From assembly GCF_016756615.1 (NCBI RefSeq), contig NZ_AP023262.1:3907501-3971500 (forward strand): DNA of 64,000 nt. Direction: 5' to 3'. The translations under genes were made by a program, and so were the position numbers. The notes under the pieces were generated by a model. It ran no database searches. It was given only the letters and a program-made list of their open reading frames with translations, and had not been told where the DNA came from. Of this stretch, positions 33,079-40,996 are shown piece after piece (positions within the stretch are counted from its first letter, which is position 1; every line of letters starts with the position of its first letter). Origin of the DNA: Mesorhizobium sp. L-8-3. GTDB taxonomy: Bacteria > Pseudomonadota > Alphaproteobacteria > Rhizobiales > Rhizobiaceae.

Positions 33079-35278
33079 GCGCTCCGGAAAGGCCGTCCTC
33101 AGGATCGACGACCTGCATGTCTATTACGGCGAGAGCCACGCCATACAGGGCGTGTCGCTGACGCTGGAAAGCGGCGTGCTCTCTGTGGTCGGCCGCAATG
33201 GCATGGGCAAGACGACGCTCTGCAACACGATCACTGGCCTGAAGCGCGCCCGGTCGGGCTCGATCCGAGTCAACGGCCGTGAGATCTCGACGCTCGAGCC
33301 GCATGAGATCCATCGCCTCGGGGTCGGCTACGTGCCGCAGGGGCGGCGCGTCTGGCCGAGCCTCACCGTCGACGAGCATCTGCGGCTGGCGGCCGGGGTC
33401 AGACGCGACGCTGCGTGGACCGTCGAGCGCGTCTACCAGACATTCCCGAGGCTCGCCGAGCGCCGCGACAACGGCGGCTCCCAGCTCTCCGGCGGAGAGC
33501 AGCAGATGCTTGCCATCTCGCGGGCGCTGCTCAGCGATCCGAAGCTCCTGGTCATGGACGAGCCGACCGAAGGGCTGGCGCCCGTCATCGTCGACCAGGT
33601 CGAGAAGATGCTCGTCACGCTCGCCGAGGAAGGCGAGATGGCGATCCTTGTCATCGAGCAGAATATCGGGGTGGCGACATCAGTTTCGGACCATGTGGCG
33701 ATCATGGTCAATGGCCGGATCAACCGGATCATGGAGGCGCGCGCGCTCGCCGCCGACCGTAGCCTGCAGCAGCGGCTCCTCGGCGTCGGCCGGCACTCGG
33801 ATGAAGAGGCGGTGACGCCTGACGTGGCCGCGCAGGCCAGGGAGCAGCTCGCCGAGGTCTATCGCATCGATCGACGCCCGTCCGAGGCTGCTGAGACGCC
33901 GACGGCGAGCAGCGTCTATCGGCCCGTCACGGAACTGCCCAACCGATGGAATGTGCCTGTCACCGAGATGCGCCAGGCCGCCGTCGAGAAATCGGCGCCG
34001 GCCGACGATGCGAAGAAGATCTTCGCCATGCCCTTCGCAGAGCGCATCGGGCGCACGGTGATCGTCGCCGGCACCTTCGACACCAAGGCCAGGGAACTGC
34101 GCTTCGTCGCCGACCGGCTGAGGGCGCTCGGGATTCCGGTACGCACCGTCGATCTTTCCACCTCGGGCCGGCCCGTGAGCGCCGATGTGCCCGCAGTCCA
34201 GGTCGCCGGCATGCATCCGCGCGGGCCGTCGGAAGTCATGTCGGGTGATCGCGGGCGCTCGGTCGCGGCCATGGCGGAAGCCTTCGCCCGCTGGATCGAG
34301 CGCGAGCCGCGCATCGGCGGCATCATTTCCGCCGGCGGCTCGGGCGGCACGACGCTGGCGACGGCAGGCATGCGCGCGCTGCCGGTCGGCATCCCCAAGA
34401 TCATGGTCTCGACGGTCGCGGCCGGAGACGTCGCGAAATATGTCGGCCCCGCCGACATCATGATGTTCCATTCGGTCGCCGACGTGCAGGGGCTGAACTC
34501 GATCACCGAGCAGGTGCTCGGCAACGCCGCCCACGCCATGGCCGGCATGGTCGCCCAGTTGCCGAGCGCCGAGGCCTGGGAGGCAAGGCGCAAGCTCGCC
34601 CGTCCGGCCCTCGGGATCACCATGTTCGGCGTCACCACCCCGGCGGTCCAGGCCGTAACCGGGCGGCTCGAGGCGGACTATGACTGCCTGGTATTCCACG
34701 CCACCGGAATCGGCGGCCGCTCGATGGAAAGCCTCGGCGATTCCCGCCTGCTCTCCGGCTTCCTCGACCTGACCACGACCGAGGTCGCCGACATGATCGT
34801 CGGCGGCGTCTTCCCGGCCGATCAGGACCGCTTCGGCGCGCCGATCCGCACCGGGCTGCCCTATGTCGGTTCTGTCGGCGCGCTCGACATGGTCAATTTC
34901 GGCCCGCGCGACACGGTACCGGAGAAATTCCGCAACAGGAAATTCGTGATCCACAATCCGAACGTCACGCTGATGCGCACCACGCGCGACGAGAACCGAG
35001 CTTTCGGGGAATGGATCGGCGGGCGGCTCAACCAGATGAACGGCCCGGTGCGCTTTCTCCTGCCCGAGCGCGGCGTTTCGATGCTCGACGCAACCGGCAA
35101 GGCCTTCCACGACCCGGAGGCGGACAACGCGCTGTTCGAGGCCATCGAGAAGACGGTGCGGGGAACGCCGCAACGCCGTGTGGAACGCGTCGGCGCGAAC
35201 ATCAACGATGCGCCTTTCGTCGAGGCGGTGGTCGAAGCCTTCCGGGCGATCGCGCCGAAGCTGCAGAGGCGGGCGTGA
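33071..35278 (+). CDS. Fusion of LivF-type ABC ATPase and Tm-1/UPF0261 domain
   Basis: The 735-residue protein has two parts. Residues 1-240 form a complete LivF-like ATPase, with Walker A GRNGMGKTTL (about 41-50), signature LSGGEQQ (about 139) and Walker B LLVMDEP (about 159). A proline- and charge-rich linker spans about 245-325. Residues 326-735 match the Tm-1/UPF0261 family, starting RTVIVAGTFDTKARELRFVA and including ISAGGSGGTTLATAGMRALP and HATGIGGRSMESL. Tm-1 domains bind ATP in the tomato resistance protein; the bacterial role is unknown. One frame spans both with no stop. The downstream TIM-barrel partner often seen with UPF0261 is not in this window. Confidence 0.88.
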   Translation: MAERSGKAVLRIDDLHVYYGESHAIQGVSLTLESGVLSVVGRNGMGKTTLCNTITGLKRARSGSIRVNGREISTLEPHEIHRLGVGYVPQGRRVWPSLTVDEHLRLAAGVRRDAAWTVERVYQTFPRLAERRDNGGSQLSGGEQQMLAISRALLSDPKLLVMDEPTEGLAPVIVDQVEKMLVTLAEEGEMAILVIEQNIGVATSVSDHVAIMVNGRINRIMEARALAADRSLQQRLLGVGRHSDEEAVTPDVAAQAREQLAEVYRIDRRPSEAAETPTASSVYRPVTELPNRWNVPVTEMRQAAVEKSAPADDAKKIFAMPFAERIGRTVIVAGTFDTKARELRFVADRLRALGIPVRTVDLSTSGRPVSADVPAVQVAGMHPRGPSEVMSGDRGRSVAAMAEAFARWIEREPRIGGIISAGGSGGTTLATAGMRALPVGIPKIMVSTVAAGDVAKYVGPADIMMFHSVADVQGLNSITEQVLGNAAHAMAGMVAQLPSAEAWEARRKLARPALGITMFGVTTPAVQAVTGRLEADYDCLVFHATGIGGRSMESLGDSRLLSGFLDLTTTEVADMIVGGVFPADQDRFGAPIRTGLPYVGSVGALDMVNFGPRDTVPEKFRNRKFVIHNPNVTLMRTTRDENRAFGEWIGGRLNQMNGPVRFLLPERGVSMLDATGKAFHDPEADNALFEAIEKTVRGTPQRRVERVGANINDAPFVEAVVEAFRAIAPKLQRRA

Positions 35279-35516
35279 TGGGACGCCTTGGTGATTGGAC
35301 GGGCGGTCGCGGCATGGATGCCGGCACATCTGTCGTGCCCGATCAATTCTTGATGTCCCCCCGGCGTCCCCGATTGACGTGGCCGCCGGCATCGGCGATT
35401 TTCCGACGCATCGTTTCACTGTTGAGGTCTTGCGCCCCGCGTCCCGCTGGGCAGGCTTTGCCACGGCCGCGCCGATCCGATCACGCCGAAAGGCGCGATA
35501 TCCGGAAACTGGCCTC

Positions 35517-35546
35517 GTCCTGTAAAAATCCAGTATTTTACAGGAC
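35517..35546. promoter_or_regulatory. Perfect 11-bp dyad, GTCCTGTAAAA/TTTTACAGGAC
   Basis: Two perfectly complementary 11-bp arms are separated by eight bases (ATCCAGTA), in the 588-bp gap after the LivF-Tm-1 gene. It could be a regulator's operator for the downstream flotillin gene or a transcription-ending hairpin of the ABC operon; no T-run follows. The rest of this gap holds only the palindromic element at 35581-35766. Confidence 0.4.
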
Positions 35547-35580
35547 CGGGCCCTGGTCGCACCTGGATCGTAGCCGCCGA

Positions 35581-35766
35581 AGTACCCCTAATCCGACCGC
35601 GCTTCGCGCGGCCACCTTCTCCCACAAGGGGAGAAGGGAACGCCTGCAGCAAGGTTTCGGCCAATTGCGAACGTTGGCGATTTGCGGCGGCGCCCAAACT
35701 GGGCTCCGGCCTTCTCCCCTTGTGGGAGAAGGTGGCCTCGCGAAGCGAGGTCGGATGAGGGGTACT
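35581..35766. repeat. Rhizobial intergenic palindromic element, copy 2
   Basis: This 186-bp element is bounded by the inverted repeat AGTACCCCT/AGGGGTACT. Both arms carry the ATCCGACCGCG/ACCTTCTCCCACAAGG block found in copy 1 at 11380-11561, in opposite orientation on each side. The core sequence also resembles copy 1. It lies between the LivF-Tm-1 gene and the flotillin-like gene, with no transposase. Confidence 0.85.
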
Positions 35767-35872
35767 TCGCTAAGGGCACGACGTCCGTGTCCGTCGCTCG
35801 ATCCGCGACTCGCGAATGGACCTTTGGAAATGAGACCGGTCGCCGCATAGCGACCGTTGGGGAGGAATGAAA

Positions 35873-38068
35873 ATGGCCGCGCAGGCTTTCGGTACATTCT
35901 TGTTGTGGCTCATCATCGCAGCCGTCGTCGTGGTGATCGCCGTCTATGTCCTGCGATGGCTCTATCGCCGCTCGACCAAGGAGACGGCCTTCGTCCGCAC
36001 CGGCTTCCTCGGCGAGAAGGTGGTCGTCAACGGCGGCGCCTTCGTCATTCCGGTCCTGCACGAGATCACGCCGGTCAACATGAACGTGATGCGCATCGAG
36101 GTGCGGCGCGAGGACCAGACCGCGCTGATCACCAGGAACCGCATGCGCGTCGATCTTGTTGCCGAGTTCTTCGTGCGGGTCGGCGCCGACCGTGCGCTGG
36201 TGGCCGCCGCGGCGCAGACGCTCGGCCGCCGCACACTCCAGGAGGGCGGGCTGCGCGAGCTGCTCGAAGGCAAGTTCGCTGCCGCCATGCGCACCGTGGC
36301 CGCCCAGATGACGCTCGAGGAAATGCACGAGCTGCGCGGCGACTACGCCTCCAAGGTGCGCGAGATCGGGTCGCAGTCGCTCGCCGCAAACGGGCTCGAG
36401 CTCGAAAGCGTGGCGATCGTCGATCTCGACCAGACAAGCCTCGAATTCTTCGACCCGTCCAATGCGTTCGACGCGGAAGGCCTTACCCAGCTGACGGAGT
36501 CGATCGAAAGCCGCCGCAGGATGCGCAACGAGATCGAGCAACGCACCCTGGTCGACATCCGCAACCAGAACCTCGATACCCACCGCAAGGTGCTGGAGAT
36601 CGACCGCGAGAGCGAATATGCGCGACTGGAGCAGGAGCGCGAGGTCGAGACGCGGCGCGCCGCGCAGCGTGCCGAATTGGCCCGCGAGCGTGCCGTGCGG
36701 GATCAGGAGGCGGAGCAGGCGCAGCTCGTCGCCCGCGAGGCGGTGGAGAAGTCACGGCTCGCGCAGGAGCGCGCCATCACCGAGGAGCGCATCAAGACCG
36801 AGGAGGAGACGCAGCGCCGAGAGATCGCGCGCCGGCGTGCGCTCGACGAGGCGGAGCTGAAGACGCGCGAGAAGACCGAGCGCGAGCAGATCGCGCTCGA
36901 ACTGGAACTGGAGAAGGCCCGCATCGAACGCGAGCGGGCGCAGAGCGAGTTGGAGATCCAGCGGCGCAAGGCGCTCGAGCTGGTGGAACTGGAGCGGCAG
37001 GTCGCGCTGGCCGAAAAGGCGCTCGACGTCACGCGGGCCGAAGCCGAAAAGCGGCGTGCCGAAATCGTCGCGCAGCAACAGACCGAGGCCGAGCGCATCG
37101 CCCAGGAACGCGCTCTCGATGAGGTGCGGCTGTCCCGCGAGCGTCATCTCGAAGCTCTCCAGATCGCCAAGCGCCAGGCCTTCGAGGAGGCCGAGATCGC
37201 TGCCGCGGAGGAGGTCGAGCGGGCGAGGATCACCACGGAGCGCGGCATCGAGGAGGCCAAACTCATCAAGGAGCGCGACCTGCGCCAGCTCGCCGTCGAC
37301 CGCGACCAGAAGGTCGAGATCGCGGAAATCCAGAAGGCGATCGACATCGCCAAGAAGACGCAGGAACGCTCGGCCGCTCTTGCCGCTGCGGAGGCCGTCC
37401 GCGCCAAGGCGATCCAGGCCGAGGAGCAGGCCTTCACCGCGCGCGAGCGCGAGATCGCGGAGCGCCGCAAGCTGACCGAGCTGATCGCCGCGCAGCGCGA
37501 GGCCGAACGCGAGGCGCTGCGCGTGACGGCGGCTGCCGAGGCCGAGATGAAGGCGGCCAAGAGCCTGGCGGAGGCCCAGAAGATCGCCGCGACGGCTTCC
37601 GCCGATGCCGAGAAGATCCGCGCTCTTGCGGCCGCGCAGCGTTACGAGGTCGATGCCGCCGGCCAGCGCCAGCTCAACGAGGCGGAGAACCTTTTGTCGG
37701 ACGACGCACGCGCCGGACGCCTGCGCGGCAAGCTGCTCGACCGCCTGGAAGGCATCGTGCGCGAAAGCGTGAAGCCGATGGAGAAGATCGACGGCATCAA
37801 GATCCTCCATGTCGACGGCATGGGCAATGGCGTCGGCGGCAGCCGCAACGTCACCGACGAGGTGATCGATTCCGCGCTTCGTTATCGTGTGCAGGCGCCG
37901 ATGATCGACAACCTCATGAAGGAGATCGGCATCGAAGGCGGGTCGCTCGGCAGGATGACCGACGTGCTGCGCGACGCCAAGGATATCGCCAGCCTGTCCC
38001 GAGACAAGAAGGGCGGAAAAAGCTCGAATGGCAGGGACGACCGTGACGACGACGATCACGATCACTGA
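35873..38068 (+). CDS. Flotillin/SPFH-family membrane protein
   Basis: The 731-residue protein has one N-terminal membrane helix (about residues 8-30), then an SPFH domain (about 35-190, ending near LESVAIVDLDQTSLEFF). A very long charged coiled coil of Glu/Arg/Ala repeats spans about 210-610, and a C-terminal tail ends in Asp/His-rich DDRDDDDHDH. Flotillins scaffold membrane microdomains. The Met at 35873 is preferred over 35867 because GGAGG then sits seven bases upstream. No NfeD gene, a frequent partner, is adjacent. Two SRPBCC-type genes follow closely. Confidence 0.85.
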   Translation: MAAQAFGTFLLWLIIAAVVVVIAVYVLRWLYRRSTKETAFVRTGFLGEKVVVNGGAFVIPVLHEITPVNMNVMRIEVRREDQTALITRNRMRVDLVAEFFVRVGADRALVAAAAQTLGRRTLQEGGLRELLEGKFAAAMRTVAAQMTLEEMHELRGDYASKVREIGSQSLAANGLELESVAIVDLDQTSLEFFDPSNAFDAEGLTQLTESIESRRRMRNEIEQRTLVDIRNQNLDTHRKVLEIDRESEYARLEQEREVETRRAAQRAELARERAVRDQEAEQAQLVAREAVEKSRLAQERAITEERIKTEEETQRREIARRRALDEAELKTREKTEREQIALELELEKARIERERAQSELEIQRRKALELVELERQVALAEKALDVTRAEAEKRRAEIVAQQQTEAERIAQERALDEVRLSRERHLEALQIAKRQAFEEAEIAAAEEVERARITTERGIEEAKLIKERDLRQLAVDRDQKVEIAEIQKAIDIAKKTQERSAALAAAEAVRAKAIQAEEQAFTAREREIAERRKLTELIAAQREAEREALRVTAAAEAEMKAAKSLAEAQKIAATASADAEKIRALAAAQRYEVDAAGQRQLNEAENLLSDDARAGRLRGKLLDRLEGIVRESVKPMEKIDGIKILHVDGMGNGVGGSRNVTDEVIDSALRYRVQAPMIDNLMKEIGIEGGSLGRMTDVLRDAKDIASLSRDKKGGKSSNGRDDRDDDDHDH

Positions 38069-38085
38069 CGGGGCCTGACCGGAAG

Positions 38086-38523
38086 ATGCCGAAAGTCTAT
38101 GTCTCGACCATCATCGGCGCGCCGGCGGCCGAGGTGTGGAAGGTTGTGCGCGATTTCAATGGCCTGCCCGATTGGACGCCCTTCGTGACGGAGAGCCGCA
38201 TCGAGCAGAATGCGAAGGCCGACCAGGTCGGCTGCATCCGCAATTTCGCGCTGAAGGACGGCGGACGCATCAGGGAGCGGCTGCTGGCGCTTTCCGACTA
38301 CGACCTGTCCTGCACCTATGCGATCCTGGAAAGTCCGATGGGCGTGACGGACTACGTCGCGACTTTGTCGCTGACGCCGGTCACGGACGGCAATGTGACC
38401 TTCGCCGAGTGGCAGGCCGAATTCGAATGCGCGCCCGAGCGGGAGGATGCGCTGGTCCGCCAGATCGGCGCAGGCGTGTTCCAGTCGGGTTTCAACGCGC
38501 TCAAGCAGCGTTTCGGTCGCTGA
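38086..38523 (+). CDS. SRPBCC-family protein
   Basis: The 145-residue protein starts VYVSTIIGAPAAEVWKVVRDF with NGLPDWTPFV, the first strand and helix of the polyketide-cyclase/START-like SRPBCC fold, which makes a deep hydrophobic ligand pocket. No signal peptide is seen. It lies 17 bp after the flotillin gene and just before a gene whose N-terminal half is a paralogue (shared EVW/V-RDFNG and DGG---EQLL patterns). It may bind a small hydrophobic ligand; function is unknown. Confidence 0.8.
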   Translation: MPKVYVSTIIGAPAAEVWKVVRDFNGLPDWTPFVTESRIEQNAKADQVGCIRNFALKDGGRIRERLLALSDYDLSCTYAILESPMGVTDYVATLSLTPVTDGNVTFAEWQAEFECAPEREDALVRQIGAGVFQSGFNALKQRFGR

Positions 38524-38546
38524 TCCCGATCGATGGTGCTTGTTCG

Positions 38547-40055
38547 ATGGTAAAGGTCCGGCAGAGTACCGTCATCGATGCGCCGGTCGATGAAGTCTGG
38601 CGCGTCCTGCGCGATTTCAACGGCCATGAGCGCTGGCATCCCGCGATTGCGGCGAGCGCGATAGAAAACGGCGACCCGGTCGATGCCGTCGGCGCCGTCC
38701 GGCATTTCCGGCTGGCCGACGGCGGCGAACTGCGCGAGCAACTGCTTTCGCTCTCGGACGAGAAACGCTCGCTGACCTATTGCCTGCTCGAAGCGCCGCT
38801 GCCCTTGATGGGCTATGTCGCCTCGATCCGACTGAAGCCCGTGACGGACGGAGACCGGACCTTCTGGGAGTGGCAATCGGAATTCGAGCCGCCGGCGCAG
38901 CGCCGAGCCGAACTGGTGAAGCTGGTGACCGAAGATATCTACCAGGCCGGTTTCGCGGCGATCCGGCGGCTGTTCGGCGGTGGGCCGCGAAGCGCCGAGC
39001 TTCCCGCTGCCGCGCCGCGCCCCATTGAAACGAGGCCCGCGCCGACGGTGCCGTTGGCGCGGCCGCAGATGGGATCGGAACGAACCAGGGCGATCGTCAT
39101 GGACCGCTACGGCGGACCCGACGTGCTGGAGATGCGGGAGATCGGTCTTCCCGCACCTGCGGAGAACGAGGTCCGCATCCGCCACAGCAGGATCGGCGTC
39201 AACTTCATCGACGTCTATTGCCGCACCGGTTATTTCGACCTGATCCGGCCACCGGGCACCCCTGGCATGGAGGCCGCAGGCGTCATCGAAGCCGTTGGCG
39301 CCGCCGTCGAAGGCTATGCCGTCGGCGACCGGGTGGCCTACGCCTGCCCGCCCGTCGGCGCCTATTGCGAGCGCCGCAACATGGTGCCCGATCTCCTGGT
39401 GCATCTGTCTCCCGACATATCCGACGATGTCGCGGCCGCCGGGCTGCTGAAGGGGGTGACGGCAAGCTTCCTCCTGCACGATGTCTGCCAGGTGCGGCCG
39501 GGCGACATCGTGCTCGTCCATGCGGCGGCGGGCGGCGTCGGCCAGCTTCTCGTGCAATGGGCAAGGCATCTCGGTGCGACTGTCATCGCGGCCGTGTCGA
39601 GCGACGACAAGGCCCGCATCGCCGAACGGCTGGGGGCCCACCACAGCATCGTTCGCGGGCGCGAGGACTTCGCCGATGCCGTGATGCGCATATCGGGCGG
39701 GCGAGGGGCCGATATCGTCTTTGACGCCGTGGGTGCCGACACCTTCTCCGGCTCGATCGCCGCGCTCGCCATATGCGGCCATCTTGTGAGTTTCGGCCAG
39801 GCGTCGGGCCCCGTCGGCGACTGGGACCTCGGCCGTTTCTCGTCGAAATCGATCACCGTGTCGCGCCCCAATTACGGGCACTACACCGACACGCCCGAAA
39901 AGCTCGGCCCGCATGTGAACCGGTTCTTCGCGGCACTTCGGCAGGGTGTCGTCCATGTCGAGCCTCCGACCCGATACGACCTCGCCCGGGCGGCGGACGC
40001 GCATCGGGACCTCGAGCAACGGCGTACGACCGGCTCGCTGGTGCTGGTGATGTGA
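38547..40055 (+). CDS. Fusion of SRPBCC domain and quinone-oxidoreductase-like MDR enzyme
   Basis: The 502-residue protein has an N-terminal SRPBCC domain (about residues 1-145, VRQSTVIDAPVDEVWRVLRD), a Pro/Ala linker (about 150-180), and a medium-chain dehydrogenase/reductase of the zinc-free quinone oxidoreductase type. The latter shows GGPDVLEMREIGLPAP, GVNFIDVYCRTGYF, GTPGMEAAGVIEAVG and the NADPH-binding VHAAAGGVGQLLVQWA near 323. One uninterrupted frame covers both. The previous gene is a free SRPBCC domain, so the fusion probably arose by duplication next to an oxidoreductase gene. The substrate is not evident. Confidence 0.87.
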   Translation: MVKVRQSTVIDAPVDEVWRVLRDFNGHERWHPAIAASAIENGDPVDAVGAVRHFRLADGGELREQLLSLSDEKRSLTYCLLEAPLPLMGYVASIRLKPVTDGDRTFWEWQSEFEPPAQRRAELVKLVTEDIYQAGFAAIRRLFGGGPRSAELPAAAPRPIETRPAPTVPLARPQMGSERTRAIVMDRYGGPDVLEMREIGLPAPAENEVRIRHSRIGVNFIDVYCRTGYFDLIRPPGTPGMEAAGVIEAVGAAVEGYAVGDRVAYACPPVGAYCERRNMVPDLLVHLSPDISDDVAAAGLLKGVTASFLLHDVCQVRPGDIVLVHAAAGGVGQLLVQWARHLGATVIAAVSSDDKARIAERLGAHHSIVRGREDFADAVMRISGGRGADIVFDAVGADTFSGSIAALAICGHLVSFGQASGPVGDWDLGRFSSKSITVSRPNYGHYTDTPEKLGPHVNRFFAALRQGVVHVEPPTRYDLARAADAHRDLEQRRTTGSLVLVM

Positions 40056-40133
40056 CAAGCCGGCAGTCGTCCACGGAAGCAAGGCTTATGTCAGTCATAC
40101 GTTGCCCAGCAACAGCGCCGCCCGATCTTCGTC

Positions 40134-40347
40134 ATTCTCGGGCCCGGAGGCGAGCGCAGCGAGCCGCAGGTGACCCGAGAATCCGTGCCGTGAAATCGCG
40201 GACGACTGCTTCGGTGCAGAGCGGGCCTGGGCGAGTGGATCGGGGTGCCATCCTCTTCCTCGACCGTCTGCGGCCTTCGGGTCGGTCACGGCATGGATCC
40301 ACGGATCGGTGCGCCCTCCGCTTCTCTGCGTGCGCTCGTCCGTGGAT
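40134..40347. repeat. Rhizobial mosaic repeat region with two inverted repeats
   Basis: ATTCTCGGG (40134-40142) is complementary to CCCGAGAAT (40174-40182), and ATCCACGGA (40297-40305) to TCCGTGGAT (40339-40347). This style of palindrome, with a GCGAGCGCAGCGAGC core, is widespread between rhizobial genes. It fills most of the 380-bp non-coding gap between the quinone oxidoreductase and the small membrane protein. Confidence 0.6.
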
Positions 40348-40435
40348 GACGAAGCGGATATGTTGCCGCTGATCACCCGCGACCGCTCCCGTCGTGTACC
40401 GTGGATGGATTCACGCGACACTCTGTAGCCGCGCC

Positions 40436-40897
40436 TCACCTGACGACCGGGCGACTTGCTCCCGGAACTGCGGCGTTGTCCGCCATTACCCAGGTGCTCG
40501 GCCGGCCTTGACCGCTGACGAAGTAAAGAACGCCATACGCGACGATGACTGCGTCGACGATGAACGCGAAGAAATAACCGGCTGCCCAAGGCTGGTCTTG
40601 ATTGGCGAGGAAGAGATAGACCATAAAGGCCTTCTCTACCGTGCTGAACAACATGGTCTCGAACCGCAGCCACGGGCGCAAGCCGGCGACAACCATCAGC
40701 ACACCGATCCCGAAGATCATGATCCCCCAATGCCGCAAGGCAGGTACGCTGGAGGGCGTATAATCGACCAGCCCGCCGAGCATCGGCGTCAGCAAGTGGA
40801 TGTCGACCGCGAATGGCAATGTCGCTGATGTAACCAGGCCGAAGACGATGAGAAACCACCGGATCGTCCTGGCAATGAAGGTGTTGATGGTGTTCAT
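40436..40897 (-). CDS. Small multi-pass membrane protein of unknown function
   Basis: The 153-residue protein has about four hydrophobic segments (about residues 12-32, 55-72, 80-100 and 108-130), and its N-terminus begins MNTINTFIARTIRWFLIVFG. No catalytic motif is recognised. It is on the same strand as the sulfatase, 99 bp downstream of it, with a GC-rich hairpin between them. It may be co-expressed at a low level or be independent. Confidence 0.65.
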   Translation of the reverse strand: MNTINTFIARTIRWFLIVFGLVTSATLPFAVDIHLLTPMLGGLVDYTPSSVPALRHWGIMIFGIGVLMVVAGLRPWLRFETMLFSTVEKAFMVYLFLANQDQPWAAGYFFAFIVDAVIVAYGVLYFVSGQGRPSTWVMADNAAVPGASRPVVR

Positions 40898-40956
40898 GCT
40901 GCACCGGGCGGTCGAGCGCTATGCCGCAATTTGACAATTCACACTATGCGCGTGGA

Positions 40957-40978
40957 GCGGGCGGCCGTGGCCGCCCGC
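40957..40978 (-). terminator. GC-rich hairpin after the sulfatase gene
   Basis: GCGGGCGGCC pairs perfectly with GGCCGCCCGC around a two-base loop, 18 bp past the sulfatase stop. No T-run follows on the minus strand, so it may be a weak or Rho-aided terminator. Confidence 0.4.
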
Positions 40979-40996
40979 AATGAAGTCTTTTGCCTG

